Assembly (NCBI RefSeq): GCF_000242915.1
Contig: NZ_AFRZ01000001.1
Span: 1,860,001 to 1,924,000, forward strand
Length of the DNA: 64,000 nt
Direction: 5' to 3'
From: Sulfurimonas gotlandica GD1
GTDB taxonomy: Bacteria; Campylobacterota; Campylobacteria; Campylobacterales; Sulfurimonadaceae
The notes under the pieces are model-generated. The model was not told the DNA's origin. It saw only the letters and a list, made by a program, of their open reading frames with translations, and made no database searches. Of the stretch, positions 35,975 through 44,080 are shown in pieces. Position 1 is the stretch's first letter. Each line of letters opens with the position of its first letter. The translations under genes and the position numbers were made by a program.

Positions 35975-37617
35975 ATCATAATCCCTTTAATCATATAAAA
36001 TAATATTGCAGCGAGAGTAGCTGTAGCTGGCACTGTAACAACCCATGCAGTGACAATTTTCTTAATAGCGTCTCTTTTTACAAACTCCACTTTTTTAGCA
36101 TGTTTAATGCTCTTTTTAGCAGATTTAATCTGCTTTTCTTCATATGCGATTTGTTTGTAAAGTTCAACAACTCTCTCATAGTCAGCTTGAGATTTTGAAT
36201 TTTTTGCTTCTAAAGTTTTAAGCTCAGCACTAAAGGCGTGAAGATTTTCTCTTTCATCAATAATAGACTGCTTATCATCTTCTAGAGTTCTTCCCATATC
36301 ATTTAAGTGCAGCCACTCTCTTAAAAAACCAACACCAAAAACACCACCAATAGCAATGTGTGTAGAACTAACAGGAAGACCAAGTTGAGATGCTATGATA
36401 ACTGTGATAGATGCAGCCATAGCGATTGAGAATGCTCTTATTTGGTCTAGTTCAGTGATTTCACTACCAACTGTCTTAATTAGTGTTGGGCCATATAGAG
36501 CAAGACCTAGAGCGATACCAAGAGCACCAACTCCCATTACCCATAGAGGAATAGCAGCTTTTGAAGATACCCCACCATTTACTACAGCATCGTTAATAGC
36601 TGCTAAGGGTCCAATTGCATTTGCAACATCGTTTGCCCCGTGAGCAAAACTTAGTAGTGCAGCTGCAAAGATAAGAGGAATTGTAAATAGTGTATTTACC
36701 GAAGCTTTAGTATTCTCAAGTTTTGTTGTGTTTGAGCTGACTTTAGCTTTAACAAAAAAGTAAACCATTACAGCAATAACAAATCCAAGAGTAAGTGCAG
36801 TAGAAAGAGATGGCTTGTTAGTCATTTCAATTGCTACAAAAGGAATCATATTTAATAATTCAACAACTTGTGGCCAGATTTTTTTAAGACCTTTTAGTGT
36901 TATGTATGTTACAAATGCCCATGACATTATTGCTACAAAGATAGGCACATACCTCTTGGCAGCTTTTACTTTGTCATCTTTAAATACAATAGATTTTTTA
37001 ATAGAAAAAAGAAAGGCTGCTGCGATAACTCCACCTAAAACAGGAGATATTACCCATGAAGCTGCAATTTTACCCATTGTACTCCATGATACAATACTAA
37101 ACCCCGCTGCTGCAATACCTGCACCCATTACACCACCAACAATAGAGTGAGTTGTTGAAACAGGAGCTCTCACCATAGTTGCAAAGTTAAGCCATAGAGC
37201 TGCTGCTAAAAGTGCAGCCATCATTGCCCATATAAAAGGATCTGCATTACCACCAAAAGCAGAAATATCAATGATACCTTTTTTGATAGTTTTAACAACT
37301 TCACCACCAGCAATAATAGCCCCTGCAGCTTCAAAAATTGCAGCAATTATAATGGCAGTTGTTAGTGTCATAGCTTTTGAGCCAACAGCAGGTCCGACAT
37401 TGTTAGCAACATCGTTCGCACCAATATTCATTGCCATATAAGCGCCAATTAGTGCAGCAACAGCTAGGAACATATTATTTGAAATCCCACCATTACTTAA
37501 AAAACTAAATGTCAAAACACCTATCATAAAAAATAGTGCAAAACCTAATCTTGTAAAGTCTGTTCCACTCTTTTTCAGTGCTTCTTTCTCAAGTTTATTC
37601 ATAGTTTGAATTTCCAT
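35971..37617 (-). CDS. pit: Low-affinity inorganic phosphate transporter (PiT family)
   Basis: PiT proteins move phosphate with protons or sodium. The 548-residue protein has the two family signatures as internal repeats: GANDVANNVGPAVGSKAMT near residue 66 and HGANDVANAIGP in the second half. About ten membrane helices are predicted. A charged, helical insert of about 80 residues (roughly 430-510), probably coiled coil, sits before the last helix. The AGAGGAA ribosome site supports ATG 37617. It ends on the CBS-GGDEF gene with 4-nt overlap. No phoU-like gene is adjacent. Confidence 0.93.
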   Translation of the reverse strand: MEIQTMNKLEKEALKKSGTDFTRLGFALFFMIGVLTFSFLSNGGISNNMFLAVAALIGAYMAMNIGANDVANNVGPAVGSKAMTLTTAIIIAAIFEAAGAIIAGGEVVKTIKKGIIDISAFGGNADPFIWAMMAALLAAALWLNFATMVRAPVSTTHSIVGGVMGAGIAAAGFSIVSWSTMGKIAASWVISPVLGGVIAAAFLFSIKKSIVFKDDKVKAAKRYVPIFVAIMSWAFVTYITLKGLKKIWPQVVELLNMIPFVAIEMTNKPSLSTALTLGFVIAVMVYFFVKAKVSSNTTKLENTKASVNTLFTIPLIFAAALLSFAHGANDVANAIGPLAAINDAVVNGGVSSKAAIPLWVMGVGALGIALGLALYGPTLIKTVGSEITELDQIRAFSIAMAASITVIIASQLGLPVSSTHIAIGGVFGVGFLREWLHLNDMGRTLEDDKQSIIDERENLHAFSAELKTLEAKNSKSQADYERVVELYKQIAYEEKQIKSAKKSIKHAKKVEFVKRDAIKKIVTAWVVTVPATATLAAILFYMIKGIMI

Positions 37618-37740
37618 AATTTTCCTCTTGTAACCATTTTGTAATATTTTTTGGAATTATATCGAGATAAAGGTTACGAGAATATTACAAAGCTTTATAA
37701 TACCCTTCTATCCCAGTCCAATTACCATTCATAAGTCCTA

Positions 37741-39069
37741 CTATTTGATATATGCTTTTATTATTTCTTGTCTATCTTGTGGTCTATCTGCACCACTTCT
37801 GCCAAAAGTATCTACATTATTCAGCTTCATAATTGTTTCCATAGAAGATTCTTTTACTTGGCCAAAAATAGTATGTCTGCCGTTTAACCAAGGAGTTTTA
37901 GCAGTTGTTATGAAAAATTGGCTTCCATTAGTATGTGGTCCTGCGTTTGCCATTGCAAGGATTCCTGCTTTGTCAAATGTTTTATTTTTATATTCATCTT
38001 TGAATGATTTATCCCAGATACTCTTACCACCCCTACCACTCTCAGTTGGATCTCCGCCTTGAATCATAAAGTTTTTAATAATTCTATGAAAAGCTATACC
38101 ATTATAGTAACCGTTTTTTATATGTGTTTTAAAGTTTTCAACTGCTAATGGTGCTATATCAGGATATAAATCTATCTCAATTTTGCCTTGAGTAGTTTCT
38201 AGAACAATTGTGTTACTTTCACTGGCTGCTTTTTCTGTGTATGAATCAAGTTTTATTGGTGCAATTAGTGATTTTTCTAAAGCTGCAAATTTATCATCTG
38301 ATTTAGTAGGAAGTTTAAAGTAAAAATCACCAATTATGTCATCATGTGTCCAAGGTCTTTGTTTTTGATTTGTTTTTTCATATACATCTTTTTTTACTCT
38401 TTTAAACATTCGACCTATTGGAATTCCTTCCGTGTCTATATGTTTTATAATTTGTTCTGTAAAAACACCGTTATTTTTATTTCCATCGCTTGCAACTTCT
38501 CCTGGACTTGTTGCATATGCTATGAACATACCTTTAGCATTCTGGACTTTTGCTAGACCACCTCCACTAGAGCGAGAAAATGGATTATTTCTACATGCAT
38601 CAAGTAAAACGATGTTTAATCGATTGCCTGATTTGTTCATTTTATTTATAACCCTACTAAGTTCAAGTGTTTCATCTTCTATCTCATCTTCTGAAATAAG
38701 GTTTGAGTCTTTGCCGATAAGGTAATTTTGTCCTTGAGATTCAATTCCGTGACCAGCAAAAAAGAAAAGACCAACACCACCTTTTTGAAGTTCTTCCCCA
38801 AAATCACGGAGCTTTTTGCGCATTTCGCGTACTGTTAGATTTTCACCATAGTATACTTTAAAGCCAAGGTCCTTTAATTTATCTTTCATAGCTCTTGAAT
38901 CATTTATTGGGTTCTGTAATTTTCCAAGACGATTACTGTCATATTGGTTGTTACCTATAACTAAAGCTACTCTTTGCTCAATCTTCATCATCTTAAATGA
39001 TCTATCGATATCCTTAGCAGCAAAAATTGTTAGTGGGATTAATAGTAGTAGAATAAAGCGTTTTATCAT
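37741..39069 (-). CDS. Secreted caspase-like protease (peptidase C14) fused to cyclophilin peptidyl-prolyl isomerase
   Basis: The 442-residue protein starts with a signal peptide (about 1-18). Residues 30-255 form a caspase fold: RVALVIGNNQYD, then LFFFAGHGIE with catalytic His107, and LLDACRNNPF with catalytic Cys159, with the C14/orthocaspase pattern ATSPGEVASDG following. A linker of about 30 residues leads to a complete cyclophilin from about 287: AFHRIIKNFMIQGGD with catalytic Arg329, NGSQFFITTA, and WLNGRHTIFGQV. Both active sites look intact. It would act in the periplasm. It follows the NERD/P-loop gene by 27 nt and has an AAGGTAAT ribosome site. I know of no described protein with this pairing. 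Confidence 0.9.
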   Translation of the reverse strand: MIKRFILLLLIPLTIFAAKDIDRSFKMMKIEQRVALVIGNNQYDSNRLGKLQNPINDSRAMKDKLKDLGFKVYYGENLTVREMRKKLRDFGEELQKGGVGLFFFAGHGIESQGQNYLIGKDSNLISEDEIEDETLELSRVINKMNKSGNRLNIVLLDACRNNPFSRSSGGGLAKVQNAKGMFIAYATSPGEVASDGNKNNGVFTEQIIKHIDTEGIPIGRMFKRVKKDVYEKTNQKQRPWTHDDIIGDFYFKLPTKSDDKFAALEKSLIAPIKLDSYTEKAASESNTIVLETTQGKIEIDLYPDIAPLAVENFKTHIKNGYYNGIAFHRIIKNFMIQGGDPTESGRGGKSIWDKSFKDEYKNKTFDKAGILAMANAGPHTNGSQFFITTAKTPWLNGRHTIFGQVKESSMETIMKLNNVDTFGRSGADRPQDRQEIIKAYIK

Positions 39070-39096
39070 GTAATTACCTTGAATAATGTCCGGAAA

Positions 39097-40605
39097 TTAT
39101 ATCATAGTATGACTAAGTTTTTTTAAAGCCTCTACATTTTCACAATCATCTTCATAAAGAACAAAAGCTTTGTCCTCAGCTAAATTAACAGCATGTTCTA
39201 CTTCATTAAGTGAGGCATCTGCTACATCCATAAGTATGATAAATTTTGAGTTCATAGAACTAATCTGAGAGTAAGAACATAAAAGTAAATTATCTAAGTC
39301 TTGGGATATTAAATTATTGGAACTATCTAATAAAACTGCTTTATCTTTTATAAAATACTCTAAGTCGTCTTTTAATTTTCTTTTACTTAAGTTGTCGCTT
39401 ACTACCAATATATCCTGTGATTTATTTTCTTCTAGTAGGCTTGAAATTATCTGTAGAGCTTTAGCGTGCTGATTTGCTCGTTTAAAAACTACTTCTAACT
39501 CTTTAGTTTTAAAACTTTTATTAAATCTGAATGTTGATTCTTCATCACTGTGTTCATTTACTAAAAGAAGAGAAGATTTTTTTTGTATATGTTTTAAGTA
39601 ATATATAAATTCAAAAGATAGTAGATTAGAGTCATCGCAGATTATTAAATCTGCAACATTGAAATTTTTATTCATTAGTTTGTCATCAATGTTTAGTATA
39701 ACTTCTAGCTGTGGTTTATTGAGTTTAGCCAGATGCTTGTTAACTAAATCTATTGGTGTAATTATCTCTATTAAGGTGATATCCACTTCAATGATTGCAT
39801 ACTCAATGATGTTAAGCAGTTTTTGCTTTAGTATATCGCAGGCTAGTGTTGTTGGTTCAATTATAATGATTTTAAGTTCAGGGTTACGTAAACTTTCCAA
39901 AATAGCTTTTAAAAGAATAGAACTTGTTTTACCTGAGTATGCATTGCCGCTTAATGTTTCTTGTCCAGTAGTTGCAGACTCTATAAACCTTATCTGCTCC
40001 TGTGTTGCAATATGCATAGTTTTATCTTTTGAAAATATAAGATACTGAACAAGCAAGTTCCCTATAATATTAACTTCATCAGGCATAGGTAAAGATGGGA
40101 ATGGTATTTCTTGTAATTTATGCAATATTTCTGATTCTAAAGAGTCATTAAACATGATTTTTTTATAAGGAAGCAATTCTTTAAAAGAGTTGTCTAGATG
40201 CTTATATTCATCACTGTTTAGATTTTCCATCAGCAGATAGTTGTAGATTGGCACACCATCGTGATGTGTGAGTTCATTAAACTTCTGTTTTATGAACTCA
40301 TGAGTTTTTTCATAAGCAAGACTTTTATTACTTGAGTCTTGGTTTGTAGCTTTTGATACTGTTGCATTTTTAAGATCATCATATGACCACTCTTTATATT
40401 CAAACAGATAGATACCTCTAGCTGGATCTAATATAAGTAGAGGGATATAAAAGCTTTGGGTATGATGATATATTGTTATATTTTCGTAAACGCTTAGATT
40501 ATTTCTTTTACTAACTTCTTTTAATTTTTTGATTAATAGTGAATCTGGAAGTTTTAGAGTTTTCTGTTTTGTTTTAAATAGAGAGAAAAATGAAGATATA
40601 TTCAT
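39097..40605 (-). CDS. NERD-like domain fused to degenerate SF1 helicase-type ATPase
   Basis: The 502-residue protein has an N-terminal region with RGIYLFEYKEW (63-73). Its E69-x-K71 after a conserved hydrophobic strand matches NERD (nuclease-related) domains. From about 200 an SF1 helicase-like start follows: IATQEQIRFIES (Q-motif-like) and Walker A GNAYSGKT (220-227). The Walker B equivalent, IICDDSN, departs from DEAQ, and I cannot find clear motifs V and VI, so helicase action is doubtful. The protein is cytoplasmic. It is co-directional with the caspase-cyclophilin gene 27 nt downstream. It might process nucleic acid, but this is inference. Confidence 0.7.
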   Translation of the reverse strand: MNISSFFSLFKTKQKTLKLPDSLLIKKLKEVSKRNNLSVYENITIYHHTQSFYIPLLILDPARGIYLFEYKEWSYDDLKNATVSKATNQDSSNKSLAYEKTHEFIKQKFNELTHHDGVPIYNYLLMENLNSDEYKHLDNSFKELLPYKKIMFNDSLESEILHKLQEIPFPSLPMPDEVNIIGNLLVQYLIFSKDKTMHIATQEQIRFIESATTGQETLSGNAYSGKTSSILLKAILESLRNPELKIIIIEPTTLACDILKQKLLNIIEYAIIEVDITLIEIITPIDLVNKHLAKLNKPQLEVILNIDDKLMNKNFNVADLIICDDSNLLSFEFIYYLKHIQKKSSLLLVNEHSDEESTFRFNKSFKTKELEVVFKRANQHAKALQIISSLLEENKSQDILVVSDNLSKRKLKDDLEYFIKDKAVLLDSSNNLISQDLDNLLLCSYSQISSMNSKFIILMDVADASLNEVEHAVNLAEDKAFVLYEDDCENVEALKKLSHTMI

Positions 40606-40616
40606 AAAATATAAAA

Positions 40617-40645
40617 AAACTCATTGCCTTGGGCGCAATGAGTTT
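40617..40645 (-). terminator. Strong terminator behind hup
   Basis: AAACTCATTGC (40617-40627) and GCAATGAGTTT (40635-40645) form an 11-bp stem with a 7-nt loop. On the minus strand the stem runs into TTTTTTT. It ends hup just before the next gene's start at 40605. Confidence 0.88.
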
Positions 40646-40652
40646 CTAGCAA

Positions 40653-40937
40653 TTATTTGCCAGCTGCCACGCGATCTTTTAGACCCTTACCAGCTTTAAA
40701 TTTAGGAACCATTTTATCCTGAGTAGTATAAGTCTTATCTGTACCTGGAACTTTACCACTTTTGCCTTTTTGAAGGTTTGCAGCAAAACTACCAAAACCT
40801 ACTAAAGAAACATCTTCTTTTTTAACTAGAGCAGCTGTCACAGCCTCAGTAAATGCTTTAATCGCAAGTTCTGCTTCAACTTTAGTTTTGTAACCACCAT
40901 TTGCCTGTACTAATTCAACGAATTGAGCTTTGTTCAT
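40653..40937 (-). CDS. hup: DNA-binding protein HU
   Basis: HU is the small dimeric nucleoid protein that bends DNA. The 94-residue product (from ATG 40937) has MNKAQFVELVQANGG, the VSLVGFGSFAA strand and the C-terminal VPKFKAGKGLKDRV. The usual arm tip RNP is replaced by KVPGTDK, so the intercalating proline is present. The start is fixed by AAGGG about 10 nt upstream; a longer frame to 40988 lacks homology. A strong terminator follows. Confidence 0.93.
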   Translation of the reverse strand: MNKAQFVELVQANGGYKTKVEAELAIKAFTEAVTAALVKKEDVSLVGFGSFAANLQKGKSGKVPGTDKTYTTQDKMVPKFKAGKGLKDRVAAGK

Positions 40938-41035
40938 ATATTGACCCTTAGATTCATAAAGATTTCCGAAATTATTAAGCATAAGCACCAGAAAGCCTTG
41001 TGCCTAAAATAATTCAGCTATGGATACTTTATAGT

Positions 41036-41269
41036 TTATTTGCTTAAATTTTTCTTCTTTTTTATGAAAAGTGTGATAAATTGCGATAATTTTGACTCTT
41101 TGAGTCCTGTTTTAGCCATTTCCAAGAACTGTGATGTGTTTAGGCTTATGTTCTTAGACAAAATTAAAGATGAAAAATCTTTTAATTTTGAATACTTATC
41201 ACTATTCTTGCCAATGGACAAAAAAATATCTTCTAATCCATCTCTCTCTTGTTTAGTTAGTGTGCTCAT
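41036..41269 (-). CDS. Small hypothetical protein paired with HTH regulator
   Basis: The 77-residue product is helical and ends in a run of lysines. It has no motif I know. It starts 3 nt after the end of the HTH gene, so they are surely one transcript, and 47 nt before the next gene region toward hup. It may be the partner or target of that regulator. Confidence 0.6.
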   Translation of the reverse strand: MSTLTKQERDGLEDIFLSIGKNSDKYSKLKDFSSLILSKNISLNTSQFLEMAKTGLKESKLSQFITLFIKKKKNLSK

Positions 41270-41272
41270 TTA

Positions 41273-41515
41273 CTATACCTCTTCAAGTCTATTGATTTTT
41301 CTAACAGCTCTAATAATCTCATCATCATCTAACTTTCCTAACATTTTCATAACTACTGAAGCAGCCTGAGGTTTAGCTCTGCCTAACTTCCAGTCCTGAT
41401 ATGTACGCATAGAAATCCCAAGTGAATCAGCCATATCTTTGAGAGATACTTTTTTCCCATTGTTTTTTGACTCTAGCGAGTTATGAAGAATATTAAATAG
41501 ATCATCAATTTGCAT
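41273..41515 (-). CDS. XRE-like helix-turn-helix regulator
   Basis: The 80-residue protein contains VSLKDMADSLGISMRTYQDWKLGRAKP (read in two parts: VSLKDMADSLG and ISMRTYQDWKLGRAKP), the typical Cro/XRE helix-turn-helix with the R-T-Y-Q-D-W recognition helix. The remainder is a short helical tail, enough for dimerisation only. It is first in a two-gene unit, behind the AT-rich region 41516-41734, where its own operator may lie. Its targets are unknown. Confidence 0.78.
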   Translation of the reverse strand: MQIDDLFNILHNSLESKNNGKKVSLKDMADSLGISMRTYQDWKLGRAKPQAASVVMKMLGKLDDDEIIRAVRKINRLEEV

Positions 41516-41734
41516 AAAGAGAAGTATACGGATTAAATACTTAAATATACATTTAATTTAACAAAAGGTATTATATAAATATGTTTATATGCAATTGAAG
41601 ATATTTAATACACAATATATAAGATTAAAAACACTATTTATATATTTATTTACACGGAAAACCGTATTCTAATTACATAGAAATATCCTCATATAGGAGG
41701 ATATAAAAAAATTATTGAATTTTGATTTTTGCTT
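41516..41734. other. AT-rich intergenic region with hairpins
   Basis: This 219-nt region separates the HTH gene from the FapA-like gene on the same strand. It has a perfect inverted repeat ATATCCTC/GAGGATAT (41683-41690, 41697-41704) that may end the FapA-like transcript. A small ACGG/CCGT hairpin lies near 41654. Quasi-palindromic TAAATACTTAAATATACATTTA-like DNA lies near the HTH gene and could be an operator. A TATAAT on the minus strand near 41575 could be its -10 box. No RNA gene is seen. Confidence 0.5.
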
Positions 41735-43408
41735 TTAAAGGAAGATGGATTTTTTAACTGGTTGTAGGGTGATTTTTTCTTCAGATATTTCTAGATAAAA
41801 AGGCTCGTAGCTCTGTGCATCAGTCTTGTAAACAATCTCTTCATCATTATCAAGAACAAAGATAATGTTATTTAGACCTTTTAGAGGTTTTTCTATAGTG
41901 ATTGTGGCTCTTGAAGCAGAGTCTTTTATAGTTTGTATCTCACTTTTTAATTTTTTTATTTCATCTTGGATACTCTCAACCTCTGACTTATTATGCCTGT
42001 TAGCTTCCTCAAGAGAAAATTTTAACTCTTCAATATCTTCATTTATAAGATCTATTTTAGAACATAAAATAGGAATATTTTTATAGTTGATTTTAAAAAT
42101 GTTATCCTCACCACTTACAAGTTTTATGCTTATAGATTCAGAGGCATAAACTTTTAAGTTGCTTTTTACATGTCCTATCTTTACATTCTGAGCATATATT
42201 ACTCCACCAAGAGAGGCTTCAATCTCAACATTAGTTGCATGGACAATTCCACCTTCTAAAAGCGCTATCTTGGCATCGTGGCATCTCAGAGTTCCTTTAT
42301 GTCTATTTATCTTAGCAACCCTTGCAAATTGTAATGAATCCTTGTGAGTAGCTCCATCTATCTGCATGTTTACAGCTTCCAATATACTGTTGGCACCTAT
42401 GTGACCATTTACGTGTATGGTTTCACTTGTAAGTTCAACACCTTCTCCAATACTGTCTTTTGTAGTGTCATTTTGAGAGATGTGTACTTCTATATTATTT
42501 GCTTCTTCTTTTGCAAGAGAATCTTGTACTCTTGATAATTTTGACATTCTTACTTTATTATCAATACTAAGCAGTGTTTCACTAAAGTGAACAAAACCTT
42601 TTACTCTACTTTTATATAATTTTTTATCATCACTCTCTTCAATGTAGATACTTTTGTCATCTACTGGTGTTTGAAGATCGTCTGCATTATGCAGGTAGTC
42701 TTTGTCTATCTGTTTGCCATGAGAGTTGAATCCGCTCTTTCCATATACTGGTTTTTTAAACTCTACAAGCACTTCATCTTTTTCAACTTCTATTATCTGA
42801 TGTTTCTGCTCTGATTCTTTGTGTTTAAACCAAAGTATTAGTTTACCAGCTCTAGTTATTTGAGGTTCTATCCCTTCAAAGAGAGGAATTCTTATTTTCT
42901 TTATAAACTTACCTTCATATAAGTATTTTGTAAAAGCTTTTAGATTTTTCATCATTTTTTCATCATATATATTGATTAGAATTCCATTTTTAGCTTTTAT
43001 CTTATTTATCTCTTTAAGTAGAAGTTTAAAAGTCTCTATAGGCTTATGGGTTTTATATAAAATATGTGAATCTGGGTGTAAAACAAGTTTTGGCATACAT
43101 TCGTGCTCGTCAAGTTCCAAAGTGTAGTTCAGCTTCATCTCTATCTCTTTTGTCTGAATGGCCACAATAGTATAGAGCTGTTGGAATTCTACACGTTGAT
43201 TTAGAAGGTTTTTTTCATCTTTATAATGTTCATTTATATTTTCATTAAAAAGTCTGAAATCATCATCGAAGCTTGTTTTAATATATGTAGCAACATTTTG
43301 TATATTAAAATCACATTCATTAAGAGGTATAAAATTATCAGATGCGAATGTTGTCATCGAGTTTTTAATATTTTTTGTTTTTATTATTGTATTTTGTATT
43401 TCACTCAT
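41735..43408 (-). CDS. FapA (DUF342) family protein
   Basis: The 557-residue protein has the DUF342 signature region KPVYGKSGFNSHGKQI (close to PVYGKPG in family members). A long beta-helix-like stretch follows (about 320-440: NIEVHISQNDTTKDSIGEGV, VNGHIGANSILEAV, HKGTLRCHDAKIALL). A C-terminal coiled coil of about 60 residues comes next (RHNKSEVESIQDEIKKLKSE). FapA-type proteins in Vibrio and others affect carbohydrate uptake or polymerase activity, but the role is not settled. It is last of a three-gene unit with the coiled-coil protein and the cyclase-like protein. Confidence 0.8.
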   Translation of the reverse strand: MSEIQNTIIKTKNIKNSMTTFASDNFIPLNECDFNIQNVATYIKTSFDDDFRLFNENINEHYKDEKNLLNQRVEFQQLYTIVAIQTKEIEMKLNYTLELDEHECMPKLVLHPDSHILYKTHKPIETFKLLLKEINKIKAKNGILINIYDEKMMKNLKAFTKYLYEGKFIKKIRIPLFEGIEPQITRAGKLILWFKHKESEQKHQIIEVEKDEVLVEFKKPVYGKSGFNSHGKQIDKDYLHNADDLQTPVDDKSIYIEESDDKKLYKSRVKGFVHFSETLLSIDNKVRMSKLSRVQDSLAKEEANNIEVHISQNDTTKDSIGEGVELTSETIHVNGHIGANSILEAVNMQIDGATHKDSLQFARVAKINRHKGTLRCHDAKIALLEGGIVHATNVEIEASLGGVIYAQNVKIGHVKSNLKVYASESISIKLVSGEDNIFKINYKNIPILCSKIDLINEDIEELKFSLEEANRHNKSEVESIQDEIKKLKSEIQTIKDSASRATITIEKPLKGLNNIIFVLDNDEEIVYKTDAQSYEPFYLEISEEKITLQPVKKSIFL

Positions 43409-43425
43409 GAAGTTACCTTGTTATA

Positions 43426-44079
43426 TTAATACGAAAGAAGATCACTATAGTCATACTTTGAAAAGTCTAGGTATAGCTTGCCATCTTTCTGAACTACTCT
43501 AATATCATTATCATAAACGGAAAGAAATCTTCTTTTGATTACTTTTCTTTGATAAGATCTCAAGTTTAATGTTTTAAGATACTCTTTTAGTTCAACAATA
43601 CCTGGTTCAGTCTCTGGAATTTCTTCTTCTTTTTCTAAAGTCTCAACTTCATGAATAGTCTGGTCCTGATGCTCAAGCATCATTTTTGTATTTACAAGTT
43701 CTAAAATATTTTTTAATTGCTCATCTTTTTTACTATATAACTGCTCAATTTTATCACGTTCATCACGAAGCATCTGCTCTTTGTCATCTATTAACTTGTC
43801 TATTTTGTTCTCAAGCTGCATGATTTTTTCTTTGAGTTGAGTGTTTTCTCTTTGGTAAAGTGCTATAACGGTTGCAACAGTTGTTTTTGGTTTAGTTAAG
43901 GCTCTTTTTTCTTGAACAGGTTCACTTTTTTCTTCTTTTTGCACTGGAATATCATCAACTTGAATGTATGTCACAGAGTCATCTATAATATAGTTTAGTT
44001 TTTTTGCTCTTAGTTTTGAGTTTATCATCTCTTTTGACATTTTAAATTGTTTTGAATATTCGTCTATCGTTAGTTGCAT
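43426..44079 (-). CDS. Coiled-coil protein with N-terminal HTH-like motif
   Basis: The 217-residue protein starts with a short helix-turn-helix-like segment (about 5-30, EYSKQFKMSKEMINSKLR). A strongly charged coiled coil follows (about 80-130, rich in K/E with heptads), then an acidic stretch, and a conserved-looking C-terminal part (LNLRSYQRKVIKRRFLSVY). No enzyme motif is seen. It starts 1 nt after the cyclase-like gene and ends 17 nt before the FapA-like gene, so the three are co-expressed. I do not recognise a named family with confidence. Confidence 0.65.
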   Translation of the reverse strand: MQLTIDEYSKQFKMSKEMINSKLRAKKLNYIIDDSVTYIQVDDIPVQKEEKSEPVQEKRALTKPKTTVATVIALYQRENTQLKEKIMQLENKIDKLIDDKEQMLRDERDKIEQLYSKKDEQLKNILELVNTKMMLEHQDQTIHEVETLEKEEEIPETEPGIVELKEYLKTLNLRSYQRKVIKRRFLSVYDNDIRVVQKDGKLYLDFSKYDYSDLLSY

Positions 44080-44080
44080 T

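Noticed and set aside
40938-40988. Longer start of hup
   Set aside because: The extra 17 residues match nothing in HU, and the ribosome site AAGGG fits ATG 40937.
41036-41515. Toxin-antitoxin pair
   Set aside because: An HTH protein with a small neighbour resembles one in layout, but the 77-residue protein has no toxin motif and the order and evidence are too thin.
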